Shown here: one piece after another, positions 1-7,294 of the stretch
Layout of the letters: each line of letters starts with the position of its first letter
Position numbering within the stretch: the first letter of the stretch is position 1
Source: Actinomycetota bacterium
GTDB lineage: Bacteria > Actinomycetota > Actinomycetes > Nanopelagicales > Nanopelagicaceae
DNA length: 16,386 bases
Direction: 5' to 3'
NCBI GenBank assembly: GCA_009702465.1
Contig: WLHY01000006.1
Coordinates: 1-16,386 of the forward strand
Notes under the pieces: generated by a model
Told to the model about the DNA's origin: nothing
Database searches by the model: none
What the model saw: only the letters and a program-made list of their open reading frames with translations
Program-made: the position numbers and the translations under genes

Positions 1-51
1 GATCGAAGTTCACGGCTAATTTTTAATTTTCCGGAAACCACTACCGAGGAC

Positions 52-75
52 CAAAACTCTTGCAATAAAGTTTTG
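52..75 (-). repeat. Stem-loop in the rpsO downstream region
   Basis: CAAAACT (52-58) is exactly complementary to AGTTTTG (69-75) across a 10-base loop. It follows the palindrome at 85-109 in the direction of rpsO transcription. There is no T-run after it, so it is better described as a possible mRNA-stabilising or processing hairpin than as a terminator. Confidence 0.45.
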
Positions 76-84
76 TACTACTCG

Positions 85-109
85 TTAATTAGCTAATTTA
101 GCTAATTAA
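85..109. repeat. Perfect 25-base AT-rich palindrome after rpsO
   Basis: The arm TTAATTAGCTAA (85-96) is followed by a single T (97) and by its exact reverse complement TTAGCTAATTAA (98-109). It lies 5 bp beyond the rpsO stop codon. A one-base centre cannot form an ideal RNA loop, but opening the central pairs still leaves a stem of about 10 AT-rich pairs. It could act as an mRNA 3' end structure, an RNase processing site or a dimeric protein site. The sequence does not decide between these. Confidence 0.75.
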
Positions 110-114
110 TTTAT

Positions 115-384
115 TTATCGACGGATACCGAGCTTTTCGATAACCGCTCTATAACGATCAATGTCAGTTTTCGCGAGGTACTGCAAAATACGACGACGCT
201 TTCCTACCATTAATAACAAACCACGACGGTTGTGATGATCATTCTTATTTGTTTGCAAATGTTCTGTGATCTCATCAATTCGCTTTGATAAAAGTGCTAC
301 CTGTGCCTCTGGGCTGCCTGTGTCAGTCGCAGATGAGCCGTACTTGGAAATAATTTCCTTCTTAACCTCTGGCGATAATGCCAT
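115..384 (-). CDS. rpsO: 30S ribosomal protein S15
   Basis: Primary 16S rRNA-binding protein of the small-subunit platform; in several bacteria it also represses its own mRNA. The 89-residue product starts [10 protein letters not shown] and has the family's usual length and landmarks: the [10 protein letters not shown] segment, the [16 protein letters not shown] basic stretch and the C-terminal [12 protein letters not shown]. The ATG at 384 was chosen because AAGGAG lies 10 bases upstream and the protein then matches family length. An in-frame GTG at 444 would add 20 non-family residues. It lies downstream of ribF with a 128-base gap that probably carries its own promoter and a structured leader. 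Confidence 0.97.
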   Translation of the reverse strand: MALSPEVKKEIISKYGSSATDTGSPEAQVALLSKRIDEITEHLQTNKNDHHNRRGLLLMVGKRRRILQYLAKTDIDRYRAVIEKLGIRR

Positions 385-394
385 ATTTGTATTG

Positions 395-400
395 CTCCTT
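395..400 (-). promoter_or_regulatory. Shine-Dalgarno of rpsO
   Basis: AAGGAG on the minus strand, 10 bases before the ATG at 384. It is one of the few strong SD sites in the window. It fixes the S15 start and shows that this mRNA has a real 5' leader. Confidence 0.8.
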
Positions 401-410
401 CTGTTCTTGT

Positions 411-440
411 CACGAGGGCCTCGGTGTAATTCACGAAGGC
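411..440 (-). promoter_or_regulatory. Structured rpsO leader with two competing hairpins
   Basis: On the minus strand, GCCTTCGTG (440-432) can pair with CACCGAGGC (426-418) around the loop AATTA, giving eight pairs including one G-U, with one C-C mismatch. Alternatively CACCGAG (426-420) pairs with CTCGTG (416-411) around GCC with one bulged C. Both use the CACCGAG segment, so they exclude each other. Both lie just upstream of the AAGGAG. Autogenous control by S15 through leader RNA is established in several phyla; that this leader does the same is inference. Confidence 0.45.
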
Positions 441-464
441 ACACTTTCTCGCTTTAGTGGGTAA

Positions 465-470
465 AGATTA
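465..470 (-). promoter_or_regulatory. Possible -10 element for rpsO
   Basis: TAATCT on the minus strand fits the actinobacterial TAnnnT pattern and would give a leader of roughly 74 bases that includes both hairpins and the SD. No convincing -35 element is visible at 17-18 bases upstream. It also lies inside the small repeat GGTAA-aga-TTACC (460-472). Confidence 0.3.
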
Positions 471-488
471 CCAGCGCATAAGTGATAG

Positions 489-510
489 GGAAAATCCAGC
501 GTAATTTTCC
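489..510 (-). terminator. Perfect hairpin directly after ribF
   Basis: GGAAAAT (489-495) and ATTTTCC (504-510) form a perfect 7-bp stem with an 8-base loop, beginning two bases after the ribF stop codon. A second, imperfect inverted repeat (509-512 with 531-534, and 515-518 with 526-529) spans the stop itself. No T-run follows, so this may mark an mRNA 3' end or processing site between ribF and rpsO rather than a standard intrinsic terminator. Confidence 0.4.
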
Positions 511-512
511 GC

Positions 513-1388
513 TTAATTGCTAGTTAATTTGCGGGCCTGATCACAATCAATCTTCATCTGATCCAACAATGGCGCCAATCCATCAAATTTCAATGTATCT
601 CTTAATCTAAAACCAAACTCGAGCTTTGCTACTTTGTCATATAAATCTAAACCAATTTGATCAATTGCATACGCCTCTACCTGACGACCACGAACACCAG
701 CAAATGTAGGGTTTGTCCCAATTGAAATTGCAGCTGCCCATCGTTGATCTTCTACCGTAAGCCAACCAGCGTAAACACCATCCGCTGGAATTGTGGCGAG
801 TTTTTCTAAACCAATATTGGCGGTTGGATAACCAATCTCCCGCCCACGTTTTTCACCATGAACTACTGGACCAATTAAGTAGTAATTACGAGTTAACAAC
901 TCATTAGCTCGCTCTATTTGACCATCAATAATTAGCGAGCGGATTCGAGTAGATGAGATAGCTGACCCACGATCCTCTGCCAACTTAACAATACTTACAT
1001 CAAAACCATACTTCGGACCAACCTGTGCCAAGTACTTTGGTGTGCCTTGTGCCTTATGACCAAAGTTAAAGTTTTGCCCAATTACGACATGCTCTGCAGC
1101 GAAGCGACCAATTAAAATATCCTCAATAAATTGATCGGCGCTTAATTGGGAAAACTCCTTTGTAAAGTTAATTACCTCAACCGCTTTAGCACCAACCCGC
1201 TTTAATAGTTCAATCCGATCTTTCAGTGACATTATCTGGGTCGGTGTGCGCTCTGGTGCAACAACTGAAACTGGATGTGGATCAAAGGTAATCACCGTTA
1301 CATCACCATGATCTCGAGCGGTTGAGATGATTTGTTGATGGCCAAGATGCACTCCATCAAAGATGCCGATCGCAACAACCTTACTCAT
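513..1388 (-). CDS. ribF: Bifunctional riboflavin kinase / FAD synthetase
   Basis: Converts riboflavin to FMN and then FMN to FAD using ATP, in the cytoplasm. The 291-residue protein has the nucleotidyltransferase domain first, with GIFDGVHLGHQ (residues 8-18, containing HxGH at 14-17) and ISSTRIR (144-150). The kinase domain follows, with GYPTAN (186-191), GVYAG (204-208), SIGTNPTF (222-229) and the VEAY segment around E238. It is slightly short because almost nothing precedes the first beta strand; the ATG at 1388 lies 18 bases after truB and has no clear SD. The truB-ribF-rpsO order is standard in actinobacteria. Confidence 0.96.
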   Translation of the reverse strand: MSKVVAIGIFDGVHLGHQQIISTARDHGDVTVITFDPHPVSVVAPERTPTQIMSLKDRIELLKRVGAKAVEVINFTKEFSQLSADQFIEDILIGRFAAEHVVIGQNFNFGHKAQGTPKYLAQVGPKYGFDVSIVKLAEDRGSAISSTRIRSLIIDGQIERANELLTRNYYLIGPVVHGEKRGREIGYPTANIGLEKLATIPADGVYAGWLTVEDQRWAAAISIGTNPTFAGVRGRQVEAYAIDQIGLDLYDKVAKLEFGFRLRDTLKFDGLAPLLDQMKIDCDQARKLTSN

Positions 1389-1406
1389 CTGCTTATTGTT
1401 TCATAC

Positions 1407-2279
1407 TCAATTAATTGAGGCAGCATTAACTAATATTGGCGCTGCTACCACCGCACCATTTTGTGTTTTATTTTCAAGCAACGCATAAAACCGATCTTGA
1501 TTATCTACCGCAGCAGTGATTCCTTGATCTTTGCTTTGCGTGATGGTTCGACCAAAGCCAATCTCTCGAATTTCAGCTAGCTCTAATTTGCGAATTGGAA
1601 ATACCTTGCCAATTGCAGTTGCAGTATCAAGCAGGGTGGCATCTGCAATTGATGCACATTGATCAATGGTAAATGGTGAGACTAAGGTGCGATGAAGTGA
1701 GATTAGATGTCCGCCAACCTTTAATGCATCGCCCAGATCCCGTGCAATCGCTCTAATGTATGTACCGGCTGAACAGGTAACTGTTATTGCTACCTCAATT
1801 GAATCTGGCAAGTGGTTGATCGGTCCTACCGTTAACTCAAATACTTCAACATCTCTGGCAGGTAGATCTAAAACCTCACCCTCTCGAACCCGTTGATGTG
1901 CAGATTTACCATCAATTTTTATTGCTGATACTGAGGATGGTCGTTGTTTTATCTTTCCAATAAATTTTGCTAGCTCTGCCTTAATTTGATCATCACTAAT
2001 CTTTGAGGTATCTGCAGTTGAGATTACATCTCCCTCTTTATCATCGGTGTGCGTGGCACTTCCCAATGAGATCACCGCCTCATAACCCTTTTTGCCATCT
2101 GTAATGTATTGAAGAAGTTTGGTAGCAACACCAATTCCAAGAACTAACACCCCAGTTGCCATTGGATCTAATGTTCCGGCGTGGCCTACTCGTTTAGTGT
2201 TCAAACGTTTGCGCACCATTGCAACCACATCATGGCTAGTCATGGCGCCTGCTTTATTTATTAGTAGAAAGCCATCCAT
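1407..2279 (-). CDS. truB: tRNA pseudouridine(55) synthase
   Basis: Isomerises U55 in the T-loop of tRNAs to pseudouridine. The 290-residue protein opens with GFLLINKAGAMTSHDVV and carries the catalytic GTLDP motif at residues 35-39 with Asp38. Other family marks are QRPSSVSAIKIDGK at 112-125 and CSAGTYIRAIARDLG at 169-183. A C-terminal region of about 80 residues resembles the PUA-like tail of actinobacterial TruB. The start lies 4 bp after the rbfA stop (TAA-TTAA-ATG) without a good SD, so translation is probably coupled to rbfA. In Mycobacterium tuberculosis other genes separate rbfA and truB; here they are adjacent. Confidence 0.96.
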   Translation of the reverse strand: MDGFLLINKAGAMTSHDVVAMVRKRLNTKRVGHAGTLDPMATGVLVLGIGVATKLLQYITDGKKGYEAVISLGSATHTDDKEGDVISTADTSKISDDQIKAELAKFIGKIKQRPSSVSAIKIDGKSAHQRVREGEVLDLPARDVEVFELTVGPINHLPDSIEVAITVTCSAGTYIRAIARDLGDALKVGGHLISLHRTLVSPFTIDQCASIADATLLDTATAIGKVFPIRKLELAEIREIGFGRTITQSKDQGITAAVDNQDRFYALLENKTQNGAVVAAPILVNAASIN

Positions 2280-2283
2280 TTAA

Positions 2284-2697
2284 TTAATCGTGTTTTTTGT
2301 AGGGATCTTCAAGAATTGGCTTAGCACCAGCACGTAGCTTGGCTAGCTCCTCATCAGCTTTGTGCATCTGCTCAATTAGATCATTCATCTCTTTTGCAGA
2401 GTCCTCAAGCCCATCTAGGAAAAATTCAAGTGATGGTGTTACTCGAATGCCAAGGGCGCGACCAACCTCAGAGCGCAGCATTCCTTTAGCACTATTTAAC
2501 GCTGCTGCAGTTGCTTCATGTGCTTGCGTATCACCAAGAACTGTATAAAAAATTGCGGCTTGCTGCAGATCACCAGTTACTCGAACATCGGTGATTGTGA
2601 CAAAACCAAGCCGCGGATCTTTAATCCGCGTCTCGATCGTGGTTGCGATCAGCTCTTTAATCCGATCGGCAACCTTTAACGCCCGCTTACTTGCCAT
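2284..2697 (-). CDS. rbfA: Ribosome-binding factor A
   Basis: Small KH-fold protein that binds the 30S subunit during late 16S rRNA maturation. The 137-residue product matches the family in length. Recognisable segments are the N-terminal ALKVADRIKELIATTIE helix, IKDPRLGFVTITDVRVTGDLQQA (about residues 25-47) and the RVTPSLEFFLDGLED strand region (about 85-99). It starts 4 bp after the infB stop (TAA-GTAA-ATG), so it is probably translated by coupling to infB. The infB-rbfA pairing is widely conserved. Confidence 0.96.
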   Translation of the reverse strand: MASKRALKVADRIKELIATTIETRIKDPRLGFVTITDVRVTGDLQQAAIFYTVLGDTQAHEATAAALNSAKGMLRSEVGRALGIRVTPSLEFFLDGLEDSAKEMNDLIEQMHKADEELAKLRAGAKPILEDPYKKHD

Positions 2698-2701
2698 TTA
2701 C

Positions 2702-5383
2702 TTATGCTCGTTTTTTCTCTCGGATCTCATAAACCTGAATTACATCGCCAACTTGTAGATCTTTAAATGATCCAAGTCCGATACCGCACTCAAATCCATC
2801 GCGGACCTCAGTTGCATCATCCTTAAATCTACGAAGTGAATCGATGGTGAGATTTTCACCAATTACAACACCAGCTCGCATTGTTCTGGCCTTGGCATTT
2901 CGGCGAATGATTCCATCAGAGACCATGCATCCAGCAATATTTCCAACCTTGCTTGATTTAAAGATATCTCTAACTTCAGCATTACCAAGTACCGCCTCTT
3001 CAAACTCTGGCTTGAGCAGTCCCTTAAGTGATGCTTCGATATCTTCGATCGCTTTATAGATAACGGTGTAGAACTTAATATCAACACCCTCATGATCGGC
3101 AAAGACCGCGGTTTGTGGCTCTGGCTTAACATTAAAGCCAATAATTACCGCAGTTGATGCAGATGCCAGCGTTACATCGTTCTTAGTAATTGCACCTACG
3201 CCACGGTGAATAACACGTAGATCAACATCGGTTCCAACATCTAGTTGTACTAATGCATCCTCTAATGCTTCTACCGATCCAGACACATCTCCCTTTAAGA
3301 TCAAGTTCAAGGTACTTACCTTTGATTGCTCTAGGAAATCCTCTAGGGAAACCTTCTTGCGTGCCTTTGCAAGGGATGCATTTCGTTGCGCTAATTGACG
3401 CTTCTCTGCAATTTGTCTGGCGGTGCGATCATCCTCTGCCACCATAAATGTGTCACCAGCACCAGGAACTGAGGTGAAGCCAAGTACCTGTACTGGACGA
3501 GATGGACCAGCTTCATCAACTGTCTCACCATGCTCATCTAACATCGCACGAACACGACCATATGCACCACCGGCAACAATCGCATCTCCGACATGCAATG
3601 TTCCGCGCTGTACTAGAACTGTTGCAACTGGACCACGACCCTTATCAAGATTTGCCTCAATCGCAACACCACGTGCAACATCATCTGCGATTGCGCGCAG
3701 ATCAATTGCAGCATCAGCGGTTAACAAAATTGCTTCTAGCAATTTATCAATGCCTTGACCATTTAAAGCCGAAACATTGACAAACATGGTCTGGCCGCCG
3801 TACTCCTCGGCGATTAAGTTGTACTCAGTTAATTGTTGACGGATCTTGTCTGGATTTGCACCCTCTTTATCCACCTTGTTAACTGCAACCACAATTGGTA
3901 CATCAGCTGCTTGGGCGTGGTTTAACGCCTCAATTGTTTGTGGCATTACGCCATCATCAGCTGCAACTACTAGAACTGCGATATCAGTTACCTTCGCACC
4001 TCGCGCACGCATAGCGGTAAATGCCTCGTGGCCCGGTGTATCAATAAAGGTAACGGCACGAGTATTGCCATCATGTTCGTGGTGAATTTGATAAGCACCA
4101 ATGTGCTGGGTAATTCCACCCGCCTCAGATTTAACAACCTCAGTTGATCGAATTGCATCTAGTAATCGAGTCTTACCATGATCTACGTGACCCATTACCG
4201 TCACAATTGGCGAGCGCACAACTAGATCTGCTGGATCAATCTCTGTTAACTCTTGATCTAAATCAATATCAAACTCTTGCAGTAACTCACGATCCTCATC
4301 CTCTGGTGAGACGATTTGAATTACAAAGCCAAGTTCAGCTCCCAAAATTGCAAAGGTATCTTCATCAACTGATTGAGTTGCAGTAACCATCTCACCAAGG
4401 TGAAATAGCGCTGAAACTAATGCAGCTGGATCTGCCTTTATCTTCTCGGCAAAATCCATCAGTGTGGCACCACGGCGCATGCGAATAACCGATTTGCCAT
4501 CACCACGTGGAACTACTGCGCCACCTAATGTTGGTGCTGGTAAGTTCTCAAACTCTTCGCGTCGCTCTTTCTTACTGCGCTGATTTTTACCTTTACTCTT
4601 TCCACCTTTTCCAAATGCACCAGCTGCGCCACCGCGTTGTGGTGGACGACCGCCACCCTTACCTGCAAATGGTGCGCCACCGCCAGGAGTTGTAGATGAT
4701 GGTGAACGATAAGGAGAGTTACCTTGTGGACGTGTACCTGGTGCACCACCTGGACGTTGTCCTGGTCCACCACTTCCTGCATTTTGTGGACGTGCTGCAA
4801 AACCTGGACGAACAGATCCTGGACGTGAACCTTGCATATCACCACGTTGTCCTGGTGGACGTGCACCACCTTGTGTAGGTGGTCGTTGTCCTGGTGCTAA
4901 CCGTTGTTCACCTGGACGAATTGGTCTAGCAGGTGGACGTGGCATTGATGCGCCAGATGAAAATGGATTGTTTCCTGCACGTGGTGGACGTGGCAGAGAT
5001 GTTGGCAATGCAGATGCTGCTGGTGGTGAAACTGGTGCCACCGGTGTTACTGGCGTAACTGGTGCTACTGGATTTAATTTTGGTTGATCTGCTACTAATT
5101 TTTTAGCAGCCGCTTGTAACTCAGGAGGTAGATCCTCAACTGATAATGGTTTTGCCGCCTCTTTTTTCGCAGCTGCTTTTTTAGCGGGAGCCTTCTTAGC
5201 CTTTGGCGCCTCTTCGCTAGGTGTTAGCTCTGGGAACTTATCCATCAACTTGCGCAGCACTGGCGCTTCAACAGTTGATGATGCGGATCGGACAAACTCG
5301 CCGACCTCTTGTAATTTAGCTAGTAGCTCTTTACTTTCAAGCCCTAACTCTTTTGCTAATTCGTAAACGCGAACCTTTGACAC
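2702..5383 (-). CDS. infB: Translation initiation factor IF-2
   Basis: GTPase that places initiator tRNA on the 30S subunit and promotes subunit joining. The 893-residue protein has an N-terminal IF2_N domain (1-50), a Lys/Ala-rich segment (60-78), a long Pro/Gly/Arg-rich linker (about 100-270), then the GTPase core. G motifs are GHVDHGKT (398-405), DTPGHE (448-453), NKVD (502-505) and SAL (538-540), followed by domains II-IV. The start is GTG at 5383, supported by AGGAG four bases upstream and by the canonical [14 protein letters not shown] opening. It is separated from ylxR by 108 bp holding a hairpin, so it may have its own control. Confidence 0.98.
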   Translation of the reverse strand: MSKVRVYELAKELGLESKELLAKLQEVGEFVRSASSTVEAPVLRKLMDKFPELTPSEEAPKAKKAPAKKAAAKKEAAKPLSVEDLPPELQAAAKKLVADQPKLNPVAPVTPVTPVAPVSPPAASALPTSLPRPPRAGNNPFSSGASMPRPPARPIRPGEQRLAPGQRPPTQGGARPPGQRGDMQGSRPGSVRPGFAARPQNAGSGGPGQRPGGAPGTRPQGNSPYRSPSSTTPGGGAPFAGKGGGRPPQRGGAAGAFGKGGKSKGKNQRSKKERREEFENLPAPTLGGAVVPRGDGKSVIRMRRGATLMDFAEKIKADPAALVSALFHLGEMVTATQSVDEDTFAILGAELGFVIQIVSPEDEDRELLQEFDIDLDQELTEIDPADLVVRSPIVTVMGHVDHGKTRLLDAIRSTEVVKSEAGGITQHIGAYQIHHEHDGNTRAVTFIDTPGHEAFTAMRARGAKVTDIAVLVVAADDGVMPQTIEALNHAQAADVPIVVAVNKVDKEGANPDKIRQQLTEYNLIAEEYGGQTMFVNVSALNGQGIDKLLEAILLTADAAIDLRAIADDVARGVAIEANLDKGRGPVATVLVQRGTLHVGDAIVAGGAYGRVRAMLDEHGETVDEAGPSRPVQVLGFTSVPGAGDTFMVAEDDRTARQIAEKRQLAQRNASLAKARKKVSLEDFLEQSKVSTLNLILKGDVSGSVEALEDALVQLDVGTDVDLRVIHRGVGAITKNDVTLASASTAVIIGFNVKPEPQTAVFADHEGVDIKFYTVIYKAIEDIEASLKGLLKPEFEEAVLGNAEVRDIFKSSKVGNIAGCMVSDGIIRRNAKARTMRAGVVIGENLTIDSLRRFKDDATEVRDGFECGIGLGSFKDLQVGDVIQVYEIREKKRA
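4589..5086 (-). repeat. Low-complexity Pro/Gly/Arg linker of IF-2
   Basis: This part of infB encodes about residues 100-265, built from imperfect PVTPV/APV units and then GGxRPPGQR-like units. At DNA level it repeats TGGACG and CCACC words. It explains several long open frames on other strands and frames here, which are composition artefacts and not genes. Disordered linkers of this type are usual in actinobacterial IF-2. Confidence 0.7.
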
Positions 5384-5387
5384 TGAT

Positions 5388-5392
5388 CTCCT
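5388..5392 (-). promoter_or_regulatory. Shine-Dalgarno deciding the infB GTG start
   Basis: AGGAG on the minus strand, four bases before the GTG at 5383. No in-frame ATG fits the conserved IF-2 N-terminus, so this site fixes the GTG start. Confidence 0.75.
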
Positions 5393-5397
5393 GTCTT

Positions 5398-5421
5398 GGT
5401 TCGCAAACTTTTATGCGAACC
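5398..5421 (-). promoter_or_regulatory. Perfect 8-bp hairpin just upstream of the infB SD
   Basis: GGTTCGCA (5398-5405) and TGCGAACC (5414-5421) form a perfect 8-bp stem with an 8-base loop. Its 3' end, read on the minus strand, is five bases before the AGGAG. No T-run follows it, so termination is less likely than a leader structure, a processing site or a protein-binding site. It sits in the only long gap inside the nusA-infB-rbfA block. Confidence 0.55.
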
Positions 5422-5491
5422 TAAATTGCCCTGCTCATAATTTGTAGGTACTCATTAAAGTTTCATTCTCGTATCGCTCCATACAGTTAAA

Positions 5492-5752
5492 TTAATTACT
5501 TAAACCCTTTAAGTAATCACTCACCTCTTGCAGATTTAACTGACCCTCAAAATCAAAGGCCCGATAAAAAGCTTTTCGTTCAATTGCGATCTCATAACAG
5601 CTGGTGTGAAGCCATGCTCCCCGGCCAGGCAGTTTATGAAATTGGTCGACCTTTATTACATTATCAACCAAAACTGTCCGAATTAAATCTGTCCAATTTT
5701 CTACACCCCGACATGCAATACAACTGCGCTGTGGGATCTTCTTGCTGAACAT
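5492..5752 (-). CDS. ylxR: YlxR family RNA-binding protein
   Basis: Small basic protein of the YlxR/RnpM family, encoded between nusA and infB in most Gram-positives; in Bacillus subtilis and relatives it has been linked to RNase P RNA. The 86 residues show PQRSCIACRG (7-16), the PGRGAWLH loop (43-50), a third Cys at 53 and the AFYRAF motif, all family hallmarks. The ATG at 5752 is preferred to a TTG six bases upstream because AAGG lies six bases before the ATG but abuts the TTG. The gap to nusA is 13 bp with the SD inside it. Confidence 0.92.
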   Translation of the reverse strand: MFSKKIPQRSCIACRGVENWTDLIRTVLVDNVIKVDQFHKLPGRGAWLHTSCYEIAIERKAFYRAFDFEGQLNLQEVSDYLKGLSN

Positions 5753-5758
5753 TGGCAA

Positions 5759-5762
5759 CCTT
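5759..5762 (-). promoter_or_regulatory. SD that decides the ylxR start
   Basis: AAGG on the minus strand (within TAAGG, 5763-5759) lies six bases before the ATG at 5752. It lies directly against the alternative TTG at 5758, which makes the ATG the better start. Confidence 0.5.
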
Positions 5763-5765
5763 ACC

Positions 5766-6803
5766 CTAGGCCCCTTGATCAGGTGAAATATCAGCGTTAA
5801 CTTCAGGCTGATCTACCGCCGGCGCCTTAATCTGCGTAACTGGATTATCTGGATGAATATCAATTCGCCACTGTGTCAGCCTTGCTGCAAGTCTGGCATT
5901 TTGCCCATCCTTACCAATCGCAAGTGATAATTGATAATCCGGGACAACTACCTTCGCAGATTTTGTTTCTAAATCTACTATTTCAACCGATGTCACCTTT
6001 GCTGGTGCAAGTGCATTCGCGACATATGTTGCTGGATCCTCGCTGAAATCAATAATGTCAATCTTCTCGCCATTTAACTCATTCATTACATTTTGCGCAC
6101 GAGAACCTTGTGGACCAATTAATGCACCCTTTGCACTAACACCTGCGCGGTGTGTTCGTACCGATAACTTTGTTCGTGCACCAGCCTCGCGGGCAATTCC
6201 AACAATATCTACGATGCGATCTTTAATCTCTGGGCACTCAAGTGCAAATAACATCTTTACAAATGCGGGGTGTGATCTGGAAAGTGTTACCTCTGGACCC
6301 TTTTCACCCTGCTTAACATCAACTACAAAACATTTAATTCGATCGCCATGTTTGTAAACCTCACCCTTAATCTGTTCGGCCGCCGGCACCTTTCCTTCCA
6401 CCCGGCCAAGATTTACATAAATGATTTCAGCATCTCTACCTTGTTGTACAACTCCGGAAATTACATCACCAACACTGCCACTGAACTCAGTTACAACCTC
6501 AAGATCCTTCGCCTCACGCATCTTCTCTTTAATTATTTTTCGCGCAGTCTTATCAGCTAATTTAGCAAAGCCTTCTGGATTATCAGTTATGGTGTCGATG
6601 CGATCACCATCTGGTCCTAGAACTGGAACGTAAATTAAAAGTTCACCAGTTTCCCGATTTAAAACCGCTCGACCATGTGGCTTATGTTCTGGCAGTGCGG
6701 CATAGGCGGCAGCTACCTCATTCTCAATTGAGCTAATTAATCGCTCGAGTGGTAATTTTTTCTCAGCTGCTAATATTTTAAGTGCTTCAACATCAACACT
6801 CAC
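5766..6803 (-). CDS. nusA: Transcription termination/antitermination factor NusA
   Basis: RNA polymerase-binding elongation factor acting in pausing, termination and rRNA antitermination. The 345-residue protein has the N-terminal RNAP-binding domain (1-100), an S1 domain (about 109-177), KH1 with IGPQGSR (229-235) and KH2 with LAIGKDGQNARLAARL (294-309). It ends in a short acidic tail and lacks the C-terminal acidic repeats of E. coli NusA, as is usual in actinobacteria. The start is GTG at 6803; its GTGA overlaps the rimP stop by 4 bases, pointing to coupled translation. Confidence 0.97.
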   Translation of the reverse strand: MSVDVEALKILAAEKKLPLERLISSIENEVAAAYAALPEHKPHGRAVLNRETGELLIYVPVLGPDGDRIDTITDNPEGFAKLADKTARKIIKEKMREAKDLEVVTEFSGSVGDVISGVVQQGRDAEIIYVNLGRVEGKVPAAEQIKGEVYKHGDRIKCFVVDVKQGEKGPEVTLSRSHPAFVKMLFALECPEIKDRIVDIVGIAREAGARTKLSVRTHRAGVSAKGALIGPQGSRAQNVMNELNGEKIDIIDFSEDPATYVANALAPAKVTSVEIVDLETKSAKVVVPDYQLSLAIGKDGQNARLAARLTQWRIDIHPDNPVTQIKAPAVDQPEVNADISPDQGA

Positions 6804-7246
6804 TTTGTTACCTGCTTAAACTCAATCTCAAGTGTTGCTCTTTTAATATCGGCAAAATTAACTTTGCGCTCATCTACTGTGACATCTGATTGTGTTGAAT
6901 CTTTGATTCGCCCCGAGATTTCACCGCCATCATTCAAAATGATTTTAATTAAACGATCTTTATTCTTCTGCCAATGTCTTGTCTTGGTAAGTGGACGATC
7001 TAACCCAGGTGATGTCACCTCGAGAGTAAATGGATTACTTCCCAGCGTTGGTAGATTTTCGACAATCTCGCTAATCGCCTTTGTGGCAACAGTTACCTGA
7101 TCAAGAGATAGATGGGTATCGCCATCAACAATTACGGTAAGCATGCTGCGTCTGCCAGCAGAGGTAATTGCTATATCTTCTAAATAAAAACCAAGGGATT
7201 CAATCGCCGGTGTAATCGCGGCGGCAACCTGCTCTTTGTTACTCAT
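6800..7246 (-). CDS. rimP: Ribosome maturation factor RimP
   Basis: Needed for early assembly of the 30S subunit, binding near S12 and S5. The 148-residue protein matches the family in length and has the signature FTLEVTSPGLDRPLT at about 73-87 in the N-terminal domain, followed by a small beta-barrel C-terminal domain (about 90-148). It is the first gene of the rimP-nusA-ylxR-infB block. About 48 bp separates it from the upstream permease gene, with a TAATAT box that could be a promoter. The SD is weak and GA-rich. Confidence 0.95.
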   Translation of the reverse strand: MSNKEQVAAAITPAIESLGFYLEDIAITSAGRRSMLTVIVDGDTHLSLDQVTVATKAISEIVENLPTLGSNPFTLEVTSPGLDRPLTKTRHWQKNKDRLIKIILNDGGEISGRIKDSTQSDVTVDERKVNFADIKRATLEIEFKQVTK

Positions 7247-7260
7247 TCTTTCTCATCTCT

Positions 7261-7266
7261 ATATTA
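7261..7266 (-). promoter_or_regulatory. Possible -10 element for the rimP-nusA-infB block
   Basis: TAATAT on the minus strand lies 14 bases before the rimP ATG and would give a very short leader of about 8 bases. It follows an A-rich tract (7268-7277). No clear -35 hexamer is seen, so this is tentative. Confidence 0.3.
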
Positions 7267-7294
7267 AGTTTTTTTAAAGCGTTGTGGGTAAATT

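Larger units (their letters stand above)
1..114. other. Intergenic region downstream of rpsO with three inverted repeats
   Basis: No gene is supported here. Read on the minus strand it follows the rpsO stop and holds an AT-rich 25-base palindrome (85-109), a 7-bp stem with a 10-base loop (52-58 with 69-75) and the palindrome TTTCCGGAAA (28-37). None is followed by a run of T, so a classical intrinsic terminator is not evident. In most bacteria the next gene is pnp. A GTG read on the minus strand at 13-11 could be its start, but too little sequence is present to call it. Confidence 0.6.

Noticed and set aside
1..13. GTG at 13-11 on the minus strand as the start of pnp
   Set aside because: Only four codons would be inside the window and there is no clear SD, so it cannot be supported beyond the usual rpsO-pnp order.
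385..444. N-terminal extension of S15 from an in-frame GTG at 444
   Set aside because: The extra 20 residues are not found in S15, and the AAGGAG lies correctly before the ATG at 384. The bases are better read as structured leader.
4144..5060. Several long open frames opposite or alongside infB
   Set aside because: They arise from the GC-skewed, repetitive Pro/Gly/Arg linker of IF-2, have low-complexity His/Val/Leu-rich products and no start signals.
5435..5482. A 15-codon open frame in the infB leader (minus strand, beginning MERYENETLM)
   Set aside because: It could be a leader peptide, but there is no SD, the length is easily reached by chance, and the TAATTT box before it is a common string in this AT-rich gap.
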